Source: a virus. Taken from it: a stretch of DNA of 46,545 nt. Positions 7,667-14,609 of this stretch are shown here, piece after piece (the stretch's first letter is position 1; each line of letters starts with the position of its first letter). Position numbers and translations under genes: made by a program. The stretch is taken from the IMG/VR virus record IMGVR_UViG_3300033997_000443, positions 1 through 46,545 of that record. One strand, given 5' to 3'. The notes under the pieces are model-generated. The model saw nothing but the letters and a program-made list of their open reading frames with translations. It ran no database searches and was not told the origin of the DNA.

Positions 7667-8221
7667 TTAAAAAGAATAATAGATTGAACCAAAGATATTA
7701 TGTAAAGAATTATACCCTAATCTGAAACCTAGAGAATTATGTAATTCTTTTTTTAATGAATAATCTATAAAAGCTTCTGCTGTTATAGTTGATTTTTTAT
7801 CTGCATAAAAATATGTACCGTATTCATCTTTAATACTATCAAAGTCATAAACAACATTTTCTACTGTTATTTTTTGTTTTATTCCATACCCTAAACCTGC
7901 TCCAAAAGAAAAATTAGAATCTTTAAAATTATAGATAGTACCTAAAGTTATACCAAAAGCAGGCTTATCTTCTGTACTTATAGATAAAGTTTTTTCGGTT
8001 GCAATATCAGAATAATCAATTCCAGAAAAATAATCATATTCTGTATTTAAACCTCTTGCAGCAATATAAAAACCAAAAGAGTTTTGTTTTTTTTGTCCTA
8101 ACTCAAAGTTAAAACCTCCATTTTTTGCCCCACCAAATCCTATAAAATAAGCAGGAGAAGATCCTTGAGCAAAAGCAAAAACAGTAAATCCAATAAGAAA
8201 AAGAGAAAATAGTTTTTTCAT
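7667..8221 (-). CDS. Outer-membrane beta-barrel protein
   Basis: A 184-residue precursor with a clear signal peptide (about 1-19, ending FAFAQ). An alternating aromatic and glycine-rich strand pattern follows to a terminal SIYYSF, as in small outer-membrane barrels that end in Phe. Strands such as FGFYIAARGL, FSFGAGLGYGI and LGFRLGYNSL support the barrel. Expressed from a lysogen it would sit in the host outer membrane, where such proteins can alter phage adsorption. It is first in a two-gene unit with its own TATATTTG promoter and a terminator. Confidence 0.7.
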   Translation of the reverse strand: MKKLFSLFLIGFTVFAFAQGSSPAYFIGFGGAKNGGFNFELGQKKQNSFGFYIAARGLNTEYDYFSGIDYSDIATEKTLSISTEDKPAFGITLGTIYNFKDSNFSFGAGLGYGIKQKITVENVVYDFDSIKDEYGTYFYADKKSTITAEAFIDYSLKKELHNSLGFRLGYNSLHNIFGSIYYSF

Positions 8222-8237
8222 AGTTAAAAATTTTTAC

Positions 8238-8265
8238 CAAATATAAAAATTTACTGTGATACTTT
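8238..8265 (-). promoter_or_regulatory. Promoter of the outer-membrane protein unit
   Basis: The minus-strand -7 box TATATTTG is at 8245-8238, 16 nt before the ATG at 8221. The decamer AAAGTATCAC (8265-8256) sits 10 nt upstream of the box. The same decamer occurs at the early control region and at 7067-7076. Confidence 0.55.
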
Positions 8266-8273
8266 AAAATAAA

Positions 8274-8296
8274 AACCCCAAGAAATTCTCGGGGTT
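8274..8296 (-). terminator. Terminator of hicAB
   Basis: The stem AACCCC-A-AGAA / TTCT-C-GGGGTT is followed on the minus strand by a T-rich tail (8273-8267). It closes the toxin-antitoxin operon that ends at 8320. Confidence 0.85.
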
Positions 8297-8319
8297 AATT
8301 GTAAGATTAAAAAAGTACC

Positions 8320-8733
8320 TTATACAAAGTGTACTGCTTTTAGGTCGTCTGCTAAATTATGCAAACCTTTTTGTATTTGCAATGCTTTTTTATCAGAAAT
8401 AGGTACTATTCCTTTGCTCCATTTTCTCATTTGGCTTTCATTTATCCCTATAAAACGTGCAAAAGCAGTTTTATTGATCATATAGAAATATTCAAAAAAT
8501 TGCTCTACGTCTATATAAAAATCTAATTTTGCATTTTGCAAACGTTCTGCATCTTCCCATTGCTGTTTTTCTTGGTAATACTCTACAGACATTTCTACCA
8601 CTTCTAAGAAATTTTCTTTTATTTCTTCAAAAGTTTTACCAGCTGTAGTCATCGCAATTCCTTGTTCATCTGGTGCATAAGCACTATAGCCAGTATTAGT
8701 TTTTTCAATAATTACTTTAATTCTAGGTGTCAT
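8320..8733 (-). CDS. hicB: HicB antitoxin
   Basis: A 137-residue antitoxin. Residues 1-60 form the partial RNase-H-like HicB fold (IKVIIEKTNTGYSAYAPDEQG then A-GKTFEEIKENFLE). Residues 75-137 form an HTH DNA-binding domain (NKTAFARFIGINESQMRKWSKG). It should bind and neutralise the HicA toxin encoded just upstream and repress the operon. Two palindromes upstream of hicA are suitable operators. The order hicA then hicB is common for the family. The pair lies in its own unit within the phage accessory block. Confidence 0.9.
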   Translation of the reverse strand: MTPRIKVIIEKTNTGYSAYAPDEQGIAMTTAGKTFEEIKENFLEVVEMSVEYYQEKQQWEDAERLQNAKLDFYIDVEQFFEYFYMINKTAFARFIGINESQMRKWSKGIVPISDKKALQIQKGLHNLADDLKAVHFV

Positions 8734-8767
8734 AAGCTTTAATTTATTTTTTTTTTAAAACAACAGG

Positions 8768-8953
8768 CTATTTAAGGCCTGCTGTTTTTAGAATTTTGTT
8801 ACAAGTTCCGTTGGCTATTTCAGAAGACTGGTGTCTTTCTAGAGAAATTTGCTCTGGTTTTGTAGGGTGCCGGTATATATCGTGCTTTTTTCCGTGCCTG
8901 TGGATATACCAACCATCTTTTACTAGGATTTTCCTAAGTTCTGATACTTTCAT
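8768..8953 (-). CDS. hicA: HicA toxin, mRNA interferase
   Basis: A 61-residue protein that matches the HicA dsRBD-like fold: K-V-SELRKILVKDGW, then HGKKHDIYRHP with the catalytic His (H25 is the likely residue), then ISLERHQSSEIANGTCNKILK. HicA cleaves mRNA when free of HicB. The promoter has a TATCTTTG box with two operator palindromes upstream. Length and motif order are normal, so the toxin is probably intact. In a prophage it may stabilise the lysogen or act against other phages. Confidence 0.9.
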   Translation of the reverse strand: MKVSELRKILVKDGWYIHRHGKKHDIYRHPTKPEQISLERHQSSEIANGTCNKILKTAGLK

Positions 8954-8979
8954 TTGAATGACCTTTTAATCTTACCCTA

Positions 8980-9033
8980 CAAAGATAAGGAACATTTTTG
9001 TTACTTGAAAGTATTTTGTAACATTTTTGTTAC
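8980..9033 (-). promoter_or_regulatory. hicAB promoter with two operator palindromes
   Basis: The minus-strand -7 box TATCTTTG is at 8987-8980, 26 nt before the ATG at 8953. Upstream are two copies of GTAACAAAAATGTTAC: 9018-9033 is perfect and 8989-9004 has one change. They are spaced 29 bp apart, about three helical turns. This is a likely HicB operator pair. Confidence 0.7.
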
Positions 9034-9052
9034 TTTTTTTTCAATATATAAA

Positions 9053-9075
9053 AACCCCGATAAATTTTCGGGGTT
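9053..9075 (-). terminator. Terminator of the small HTH gene
   Basis: The 8-bp stem AACCCCGA/TCGGGGTT has a 7-nt loop. It overlaps the stop codon of the 9074-9268 gene, and the minus strand then reads TTTTATAT. It is nearly the same as the hairpins at 7094 and 8274. Confidence 0.85.
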
Positions 9076-9268
9076 ATTTTTTAATATAATTTTCAAAAAT
9101 TTTGTGTAAGTCCATAATTCCCACCTTTATTTTGGCAGCCATTTTATCCGTGAGTTTCACTTCGCCTTTTAGCACTCTAGTAAGATGCGGATAATCTATA
9201 CTATTTTCTTTTGCAAATTTCTTAATGTCTAAATAAGAAAATATTGATTGTAATTCTTGTAGTTTCAT
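9074..9268 (-). CDS. Small HTH regulator (64 residues)
   Basis: A 64-residue protein with a Cro/C1-like helix-turn-helix: LDIKKFAKENSIDYPHLTRVLKGEVKL, followed by a short C-terminal helix. The ATG at 9268 is preferred over the upstream one at 9313, because a perfect TATCTTTG -7 box ends only 4 nt before it and would lie inside the longer reading frame. The mRNA would be nearly leaderless. The 18-bp palindrome at 9288-9305 touches this promoter and recurs at 169-186, so the protein may autoregulate and also control the left-end cassette. Confidence 0.65.
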   Translation of the reverse strand: MKLQELQSIFSYLDIKKFAKENSIDYPHLTRVLKGEVKLTDKMAAKIKVGIMDLHKIFENYIKK

Positions 9269-9272
9269 ACTA

Positions 9273-9305
9273 CAAAGATACAAAAAAACACAATTAAAAT
9301 TGTAT
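9273..9305 (-). promoter_or_regulatory. Promoter and palindromic operator of the small HTH gene
   Basis: The -7 box TATCTTTG is at 9280-9273. The palindrome ATACAATTTTAATTGTGT (minus strand, 9305-9288) lies 7 nt upstream and overlaps the 3' end of the preceding gene. It matches the operator at 169-186 in 17 of 18 positions. Confidence 0.6.
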
Positions 9306-9671
9306 ATTTTCAATATTATTTCTTATTTCTTCTTTCACCTGTTCTGTAAGACCATACGTTAATTCTGCTTGAATTCCTGCAAATTGTCCCATGATAATGC
9401 GATTGTGTATTTCGTGGTTTTTCTTTGGCTTACGTTTTCCGCCTACTTTGCGCACCTTCATATCTACAAATCTGTGAACAGGTAAATGAGAATACACCAA
9501 AGAAACATCACTCGTAGTGAAATTTTTGTCTTTCCAAAAATCAGAAGAAAAACCCGCCATTCCTTTATTAATGTCTGCATCTATTTCTTGCGCACGCTTT
9601 TTAAGAACCCTTTGCACAAAGGCTCTAAAAATTGGTAGTTCGTCATTTTTTCTGTCATTTAGTAAATCCAT
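9294..9671 (-). CDS. Putative neck or tail-completion protein
   Basis: A 125-residue basic protein. Features are an N-terminal helical part (MDLLNDRKNDELPIF and RAFVQRVLKKRAQEID), a central DVSLVYSHLPVHRFVDMK and a very basic KVGGKRKPKKNHEIHNR. I chose the ATG at 9671, which overlaps the upstream stop by 13 nt like its neighbours; a start at 9698 is possible. It is the last gene of the head/neck operon, where small connector or tail-completion proteins are usual. No family assigned. Confidence 0.45.
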   Translation of the reverse strand: MDLLNDRKNDELPIFRAFVQRVLKKRAQEIDADINKGMAGFSSDFWKDKNFTTSDVSLVYSHLPVHRFVDMKVRKVGGKRKPKKNHEIHNRIIMGQFAGIQAELTYGLTEQVKEEIRNNIENIQF

Positions 9672-10117
9672 GATTTTTGGTCTATTTGAATTTCCCAACC
9701 GTTATGCTGCGCTTTATAACGAGTTGGTTTTATCAGTACAGAATTGAAATTAAATTCTTGGAATATTTTGCAACCGTTTGCGTCTTCAGAAGCTACTAAT
9801 TTTTTAAAAAAATCTAAAGTTATCGGTTGAGAATCTTTAAAAATTTGCAGAAAATCTTTTGATGATTTTATTTTTTTATAGTCAGTTTTCTTCAAAACAA
9901 AAAACTGTAGAAAAGAGATAAACCCAAAATTATCTATTTCGCCAAAACCTTGCGCTGATGGAACTAAGCAAAGCAATAGATGTTTATCTCCTTTGTAAGC
10001 ATCTGCTTTTTCGGTAAGTTGGTCATCATCTATTACGTACTGAACTTCTTGTTCTAGTTCTGGTATCGTTGCTACGATAGCATCTACCACGGTTTCTAAA
10101 TTATCAATCGTTAGCAT
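9659..10117 (-). CDS. Putative neck or tail-terminator protein
   Basis: A 152-residue protein starting MLTIDNLETVVDAI. The upstream Lys-rich stretch that could extend it to 10177 is out-of-frame reading of the preceding gene, so I start at 10117 (14-nt overlap). The mixed alpha/beta pattern, and the position between structural genes in a tightly overlapping chain, suggest a connector or tail-terminator protein. There is no motif to confirm it. Confidence 0.45.
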   Translation of the reverse strand: MLTIDNLETVVDAIVATIPELEQEVQYVIDDDQLTEKADAYKGDKHLLLCLVPSAQGFGEIDNFGFISFLQFFVLKKTDYKKIKSSKDFLQIFKDSQPITLDFFKKLVASEDANGCKIFQEFNFNSVLIKPTRYKAQHNGWEIQIDQKSWIY

Positions 10118-11003
10118 TTTGTTTAGATTTTTCTTTTTGTTTTTCCATTTCTTTTTCCATTTTCTTTCCTCGTACATATAGATCGTACATTCGGAAAAGA
10201 ATTTGCCAACCTTTTTCGGCTCTCATTTCTTTGTAAGAACCGAAAATTCCGCTTTCTGCCAACTCAAAACCTGTACTTCTGAATCCTAGCGTTGGTAAAT
10301 CGTCTTCGTCTGCTTCGTCATCATCTTCATTTCTTTTGAAAAGCACAGATAAATCATATTCTCTACCTTCAAATTCTATTTGTCCGTTGGTAATTAGCCA
10401 TTGCCAGAAGCTTGTAAAAAGCAAATAAAATCCGTAAACGTAGCGAATGTCTAGCGTTTTAAAATACTCTACTCTTTCATCAATTTTATCTTCGATATCC
10501 TGGTATTTTTCATATTTTTTGAGATTAAAAATGGCAAAGATTTTTACCAAAGATTCTATTTCTCCATTTTTCAGAAATGAGTTAAGCTCTCCGATGGCAT
10601 CTTCTAATTGTCCGTAAGTCATATCAGAGAATGAATCTTTAGGACCATAAAAATAAGTTCGCTTGATTCCGTATTTTATTTTTTTGATAGGATTATGAAC
10701 GAAGTTCTGCACCAGAACCATTCTTTCGTTTTCGTCAATACTGAAGAAACTGCGAAGAATTTCTGAAGCGATGACAATATTTTGCATTTTTTCGTCTTGC
10801 ACATCTGGCAGTTCATTTACTTCATAATGCATATTCAGAAGCCGATAAAAAGCCATTACTAGAAACTGTCTTTCGTTTATTTCTGCCATTTGATACATCA
10901 AAACGAGTTTAGACATATCTAAATATTCTTCGCGGTTACATTCGCCTAAATTCTCGGGAATTTGACGGTAAAAATTAATTTCTGGAATTTCTATGGTGTG
11001 CAT
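10104..11003 (-). CDS. Structural-operon hypothetical protein
   Basis: A 299-residue helical protein with an acidic insert (NEDDDEADEDD around 233-243) and a Lys/Glu-rich C-terminus (KKMEKEMEKQKEKSK). It overlaps the methyltransferase stop by 13 nt and the downstream gene by 14 nt, so it is translationally coupled in the head/neck operon. The acidic insert and charged tail recall assembly chaperones or adaptor proteins, but there is no motif. A programmed-frameshift chaperone was considered and cannot be shown from the sequence. Confidence 0.45.
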   Translation of the reverse strand: MHTIEIPEINFYRQIPENLGECNREEYLDMSKLVLMYQMAEINERQFLVMAFYRLLNMHYEVNELPDVQDEKMQNIVIASEILRSFFSIDENERMVLVQNFVHNPIKKIKYGIKRTYFYGPKDSFSDMTYGQLEDAIGELNSFLKNGEIESLVKIFAIFNLKKYEKYQDIEDKIDERVEYFKTLDIRYVYGFYLLFTSFWQWLITNGQIEFEGREYDLSVLFKRNEDDDEADEDDLPTLGFRSTGFELAESGIFGSYKEMRAEKGWQILFRMYDLYVRGKKMEKEMEKQKEKSKQNAND

Positions 11004-12013
11004 TGTTTTCTATTATTTATTCTATTTTCTCCTAGCTTAAAATATTCTTCATCTATTTCAGTGCCTACAAATTCAAATTCTTTTTCTGGAAATTCTGCTT
11101 GAAGATTTATTACAGCTTCACAGCAAGAAAATGAACCAGCAAACCAATCTGCAACTACTATTTTATCTTTTTTCATCGGAATTACTAATTTTAAAAGCCT
11201 CTCCAATAGTCTTACTGGTTTTTGCGTAGGATGAATAGCTGTGTAGTGGTCTCTTACTTGTTTTATTATGCTTTTTTCATTTAAACCAAAACAAATTGAT
11301 TGCATAGCATTAGCGCATCTGTCACCAGTTTTTCTTTTATCTGCGTTTACTTCATATTTTGTAAAAGTTTCACAATCTGTTCTATCTGTCCTAATAATAC
11401 TTTTTTCATTTAAACCTTCTTTAAAACTTCTTGCGACAGAAACGCATCTATCTTCTTTTGTAATATCTGAAGAAATTGAAAGTAAATTTTTATTCCAACT
11501 ATCAGATTTATCGCGAGTATTATTTTCTAAAAAATCTTCAACTGCTTTTAATGATTTTGTATTTTTAAGAATTACTCTAATTCTTTTTACATCGGTAATC
11601 ACAGCATCTAAATCATGTGATTTCATTTCTAAGTAAGGCACTTTCACTTTATTAATAGTTCCTTTGCCTTTTGTGAAAATTGAAATTGTTTCGTGAACTC
11701 TTGACAATCGCATTAACGGACTTGTGCAATGTGATTTGTTCCAAATAATTTCTTCTTTAAAAGTAAATTTTAAATCAGCTAAAATTGTATTCCATCGGTA
11801 GAAGCTTTCGCCACGACCAAACATAACGATAAATCCATCTTTTGTAAGTAATCTTCTACATTCTGAAAAAAATAATTTTTCATCAAAGACTCTTTCTAAT
11901 TTTTGATTTTTTAGATATAAATAAGGTGGGTCAATGCAGATGACATCAATGCTTTCATCTGGCATTTTTGCCATTATTTCTAAATTATCTGAGTTGTATA
12001 ATTTTATTTTCAT
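10991..12013 (-). CDS. DNA methyltransferase, amino (N6-A or N4-C) type
   Basis: A 340-residue enzyme. Motif IV DPPY is at 28-31. A target-recognition-like insert spans about 120-255. HPTQKPVRLLERLL is at 261-274, motif I DWFAGSFS at 289-296 and GTEIDEEYF at 317-325. The catalytic motif precedes the SAM motif (beta-class order). Motif I deviates from the usual DPFxGSGTT. The insert contains a duplication: DRC followed by GLNEKSII occurs at 188-207 and again at 231-250. It methylates exocyclic amino groups of DNA, so it may protect phage DNA from restriction. It is inserted in the head operon, overlapping the next gene by 13 nt. Confidence 0.85.
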   Translation of the reverse strand: MKIKLYNSDNLEIMAKMPDESIDVICIDPPYLYLKNQKLERVFDEKLFFSECRRLLTKDGFIVMFGRGESFYRWNTILADLKFTFKEEIIWNKSHCTSPLMRLSRVHETISIFTKGKGTINKVKVPYLEMKSHDLDAVITDVKRIRVILKNTKSLKAVEDFLENNTRDKSDSWNKNLLSISSDITKEDRCVSVARSFKEGLNEKSIIRTDRTDCETFTKYEVNADKRKTGDRCANAMQSICFGLNEKSIIKQVRDHYTAIHPTQKPVRLLERLLKLVIPMKKDKIVVADWFAGSFSCCEAVINLQAEFPEKEFEFVGTEIDEEYFKLGENRINNRKQCTP

Positions 12014-12018
12014 CTTTT

Positions 12019-12903
12019 TTATCTAATGGTTACAAATCCATCTTCTTCATCGAAGTTTATCATTCTTTTTGTGTTAGGAATAGCATTGAGTTTTTTATGC
12101 TCGTCTTCCAATTCACGTAATAATTTTGTGAGCTCTTCTTCAAAATAAAGAATAGTTGCAGCCACATCTACTCTACTGCTATTCCCAATTTTGAAGACGC
12201 CTTCCGGAAACAACTGCACAGATAGTTTCTTGAAACCATCTGCCATCGCATAATGCACGCAAATAGATTTTATCAAATCATTAATCGTGGTATTTTCGGC
12301 TTCAAAATATTGTTGGAACTTTGCACCAACACGGCTTTTTATCAAGCGATTTTCGGCAGTTTGCAAAGCAGGAGCTAACTTCATAAAAAGCAAATAGGAA
12401 TCATTAATGTTTACAAAATTTTGGAAAATTTGTAAACTGGAAACAAATAAATTCGCAAATTTTTGAATTTCTTTAATCACTTCATAACCAGAAGTGCTCA
12501 TGATGAAAGCAAAAATTTCATTGATGGCTTGATAGTAATTTTTCTCCATTGCTTTATCAGAATTGGTAATCTGATGTTCAAAAGCAGGTTTCAGTTGATC
12601 ATCTGCTCGGAAAGCTCTTCCTTGAGAAGTATGGGAAACATCTAACAACGGAGCAAATTTTCGCCACGCATTTAAGCCAATTGCATATTTACAGAGAATT
12701 AGAAATTCTTCGGTATATTTTTCTTCTTCATAAAAATCAGTTGCAATTTTATAATTCTCTTCACCGATATATCCTACTAATTCACGAGTAGCAGAACGAA
12801 TATATTGTGCGAGTTGAAGCATATCTAAATCAGAATCTACAAAACCTAAAGTTTCGTGAAGTTCTGAAGAATCTGTGGCTGAAATGTCGTATAAAAGTTT
12901 CAT
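12019..12903 (-). CDS. Putative head-tail adaptor (possible DUF6712)
   Basis: A 294-residue, mainly helical protein directly after the portal gene (gap 3 nt), where head-tail connector or adaptor proteins are usual. It starts MKLLYDISATDSSEL and has conserved-looking helices (LAQYIRSATRELVGYIGEE and WRKFAPLLDVS). I recall similar Bacteroidota phage proteins as DUF6712, but could not check. No catalytic motif. Confidence 0.5.
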   Translation of the reverse strand: MKLLYDISATDSSELHETLGFVDSDLDMLQLAQYIRSATRELVGYIGEENYKIATDFYEEEKYTEEFLILCKYAIGLNAWRKFAPLLDVSHTSQGRAFRADDQLKPAFEHQITNSDKAMEKNYYQAINEIFAFIMSTSGYEVIKEIQKFANLFVSSLQIFQNFVNINDSYLLFMKLAPALQTAENRLIKSRVGAKFQQYFEAENTTINDLIKSICVHYAMADGFKKLSVQLFPEGVFKIGNSSRVDVAATILYFEEELTKLLRELEDEHKKLNAIPNTKRMINFDEEDGFVTIR

Positions 12904-12906
12904 TGC

Positions 12907-14256
12907 TTAATTATTTTTAATTCTATCTTGAGAAGTTTGGTCTTGCTGGCGTTGAGCTTCGCCATGTAAAAATCCTATTTTCACGTTTTCATTTGGAAAA
13001 TTGGCTTTAATAGCGGCGTTTAAAGCCTTGAAAATTATGTATTCTGGTATATCTACCCCGATGAGCTTAAACATGAGATAAGCGTACAATTGCTCGCTTC
13101 CAGAATCTGCTTTTCCGTTGGCTGTAATACCGCCCAAAGCTTTATGAATCCCCAAAGCTGCGGAAACTGCAGAATCTGCTTTATCGGCAATTTTAATTTG
13201 AGTCTCTACAAAATCTTTGATGTTTTGGTCGATTGGCTTGATTGTCCAACCTACTGTAGTTAAGTTCATTCCGTCAACTACTAAATCTACAGTATGCCAA
13301 ATTCTACCAGGAGAAGAAAGCGTTTTATTTATTTTTCTGAACAATTCAGTTTCAAAATCATCTAATTCTTTTTCGTCAAAATCTCTACCTTCTAACCTTG
13401 CTTTTTCTTCTAATTTCTCACGCATATCATCCCAATATTTCTGTGGTGATGTTACGTGATAAGGCGCATTGATAGAATTTTTAGAAAGTGCTTTCAGAAT
13501 TAACGGAACCGCAGTAGAACGGCGAATCCATTCTAACGCTCCGTAAATGGTAGGTATAGCGTAATGATCAGTCGCAAAAGTTTTTGTTCGGCTGTACATT
13601 ACAGAATTAGGATATTTGAAAGGCTCTAAATTATTAAACAATGGATACGCTTTATAATCATTAGCAATGCCAGAACGCCAATATTCTGAAACGATACAAT
13701 GCGAAGGTTTTGCACCATCTCCTTTAATAGCTAATCTCGCCCAGTGTGGCTCTATATGTTCTAGATGATTAAAGAAAGGTTTTCCTGTTAAAAAACTACG
13801 CTTTTGAACAAATTTTGTAAAACCACCTTGAATGAAATTAAAATCTGTAATGAGGTCTAAAATATAATCTTGATAATCCCAAGAATCCAACCAACTTTCA
13901 ACCTCAGTGCTTTGTATAGGAATGCGAACTTTCTCATTTTTTTCATTAATGATTTCACGGTACAATTGTGGACCTTTACCCCAAATTAAACCTTGCTTTT
14001 TTTCCATTACTCCTGGAATGTTAGGATTGTCATAGACTACATCGCGAAGTAATTGAGGTAAATCGTTTCTATTTCCATAAGGTAAAACTTTGAAACCTTC
14101 GTAATAATTGAGATTATAAGTCCATAAAAATGGAGAGATAGAATCAGTTCTATCAAATTCTGGAGTAGATTCTGTAACCTCATAAGCAAAAACAGAATTC
14201 GGAGAATAAACAATGGCATTTCTGCCATGTTTTTCTATGGTGATTTTTTCTTCCAT
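12907..14256 (-). CDS. Phage portal protein
   Basis: A 449-residue protein with a typical portal pattern. There is an N-terminal clamp region with LPYGNRNDLPQLLRDVVYDNPNIPG and GLIWGKGPQLY, a central stem-like helix region (ALEWIRRSTAVPLILKAL), and a C-terminal VSAALGIHKALGG-x-ANGKADSGSEQLYAYL segment. Its neighbours are the tail-tube and capsid genes upstream and the adaptor candidate downstream. The portal forms the dodecameric DNA gate and docks TerL. Its ATG overlaps the preceding stop by one base (TAATG). Confidence 0.85.
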   Translation of the reverse strand: MEEKITIEKHGRNAIVYSPNSVFAYEVTESTPEFDRTDSISPFLWTYNLNYYEGFKVLPYGNRNDLPQLLRDVVYDNPNIPGVMEKKQGLIWGKGPQLYREIINEKNEKVRIPIQSTEVESWLDSWDYQDYILDLITDFNFIQGGFTKFVQKRSFLTGKPFFNHLEHIEPHWARLAIKGDGAKPSHCIVSEYWRSGIANDYKAYPLFNNLEPFKYPNSVMYSRTKTFATDHYAIPTIYGALEWIRRSTAVPLILKALSKNSINAPYHVTSPQKYWDDMREKLEEKARLEGRDFDEKELDDFETELFRKINKTLSSPGRIWHTVDLVVDGMNLTTVGWTIKPIDQNIKDFVETQIKIADKADSAVSAALGIHKALGGITANGKADSGSEQLYAYLMFKLIGVDIPEYIIFKALNAAIKANFPNENVKIGFLHGEAQRQQDQTSQDRIKNN

Positions 14257-14546
14257 TACATTATTTTTATTTTGAATTCACCGAGCTTCATCAGCAACGG
14301 TAAATAAAATTGTCTTCTTTCGTTGGTTTCGGTTCTGAGATATGAAACTAAAATATCATGCTTAGAACTTTGGTTTCTTCTATAACCTGGCATTAATAAA
14401 ATTTTAGTTTCTTTCTTTAGTCCATCAGATTTTCCTGTGCTTTCGTTATAGGAAATAAATTCTATATCAAATGGAATATTATGCTCGCTAAGATGACGCA
14501 TTGTCTCTACAGCCTTCATTAATTTTATTTCTTTTGTTATAGCCAT
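14256..14546 (-). CDS. Small hypothetical protein ahead of portal
   Basis: A 96-residue basic protein of unknown function, starting MAITKEIKLM at 14546. The ATG is only 3 nt after the -7 box TATTTTTG of late promoter L2, so the mRNA would be leaderless or nearly so; an in-frame TTG at 14552 would lie within the promoter and is rejected. It is coupled to the portal by a TAATG overlap. It may be a structural or regulatory protein of the portal module. Confidence 0.55.
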   Translation of the reverse strand: MAITKEIKLMKAVETMRHLSEHNIPFDIEFISYNESTGKSDGLKKETKILLMPGYRRNQSSKHDILVSYLRTETNERRQFYLPLLMKLGEFKIKIM

Positions 14547-14549
14547 ACA

Positions 14550-14586
14550 CAAAAATAAAATACGTCACAGCAAAAACTGTGACGCA
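14550..14586 (-). promoter_or_regulatory. Late promoter L2 (portal/neck operon)
   Basis: On the minus strand TGCGTCACA (14586-14578) lies exactly 20 nt upstream of TATTTTTG (14557-14550). The spacer contains a second, inverted CTGTGACG (minus strand, 14570-14563). This makes an 8-bp inverted repeat that could be a dyad operator or a hairpin. Confidence 0.75.
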
Positions 14587-14609
14587 TTTTCATCAAAAAA
14601 ATAAACAAT

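Noticed and set aside
10117-10177. Lys-rich N-terminal extension of the 9659 gene
   Set aside because: It is the charged tail of the upstream gene read in another frame.
10104-11003. Programmed-frameshift tail assembly chaperone in 10104-11003/9659-10117
   Set aside because: The two frames overlap by only 14 nt, the second has its own ATG, and the genes are far from the tape measure in transcription order.
11268-11636. Plus-strand open frame opposite the methyltransferase
   Set aside because: It is antisense to conserved methyltransferase motifs and has no protein features of its own.
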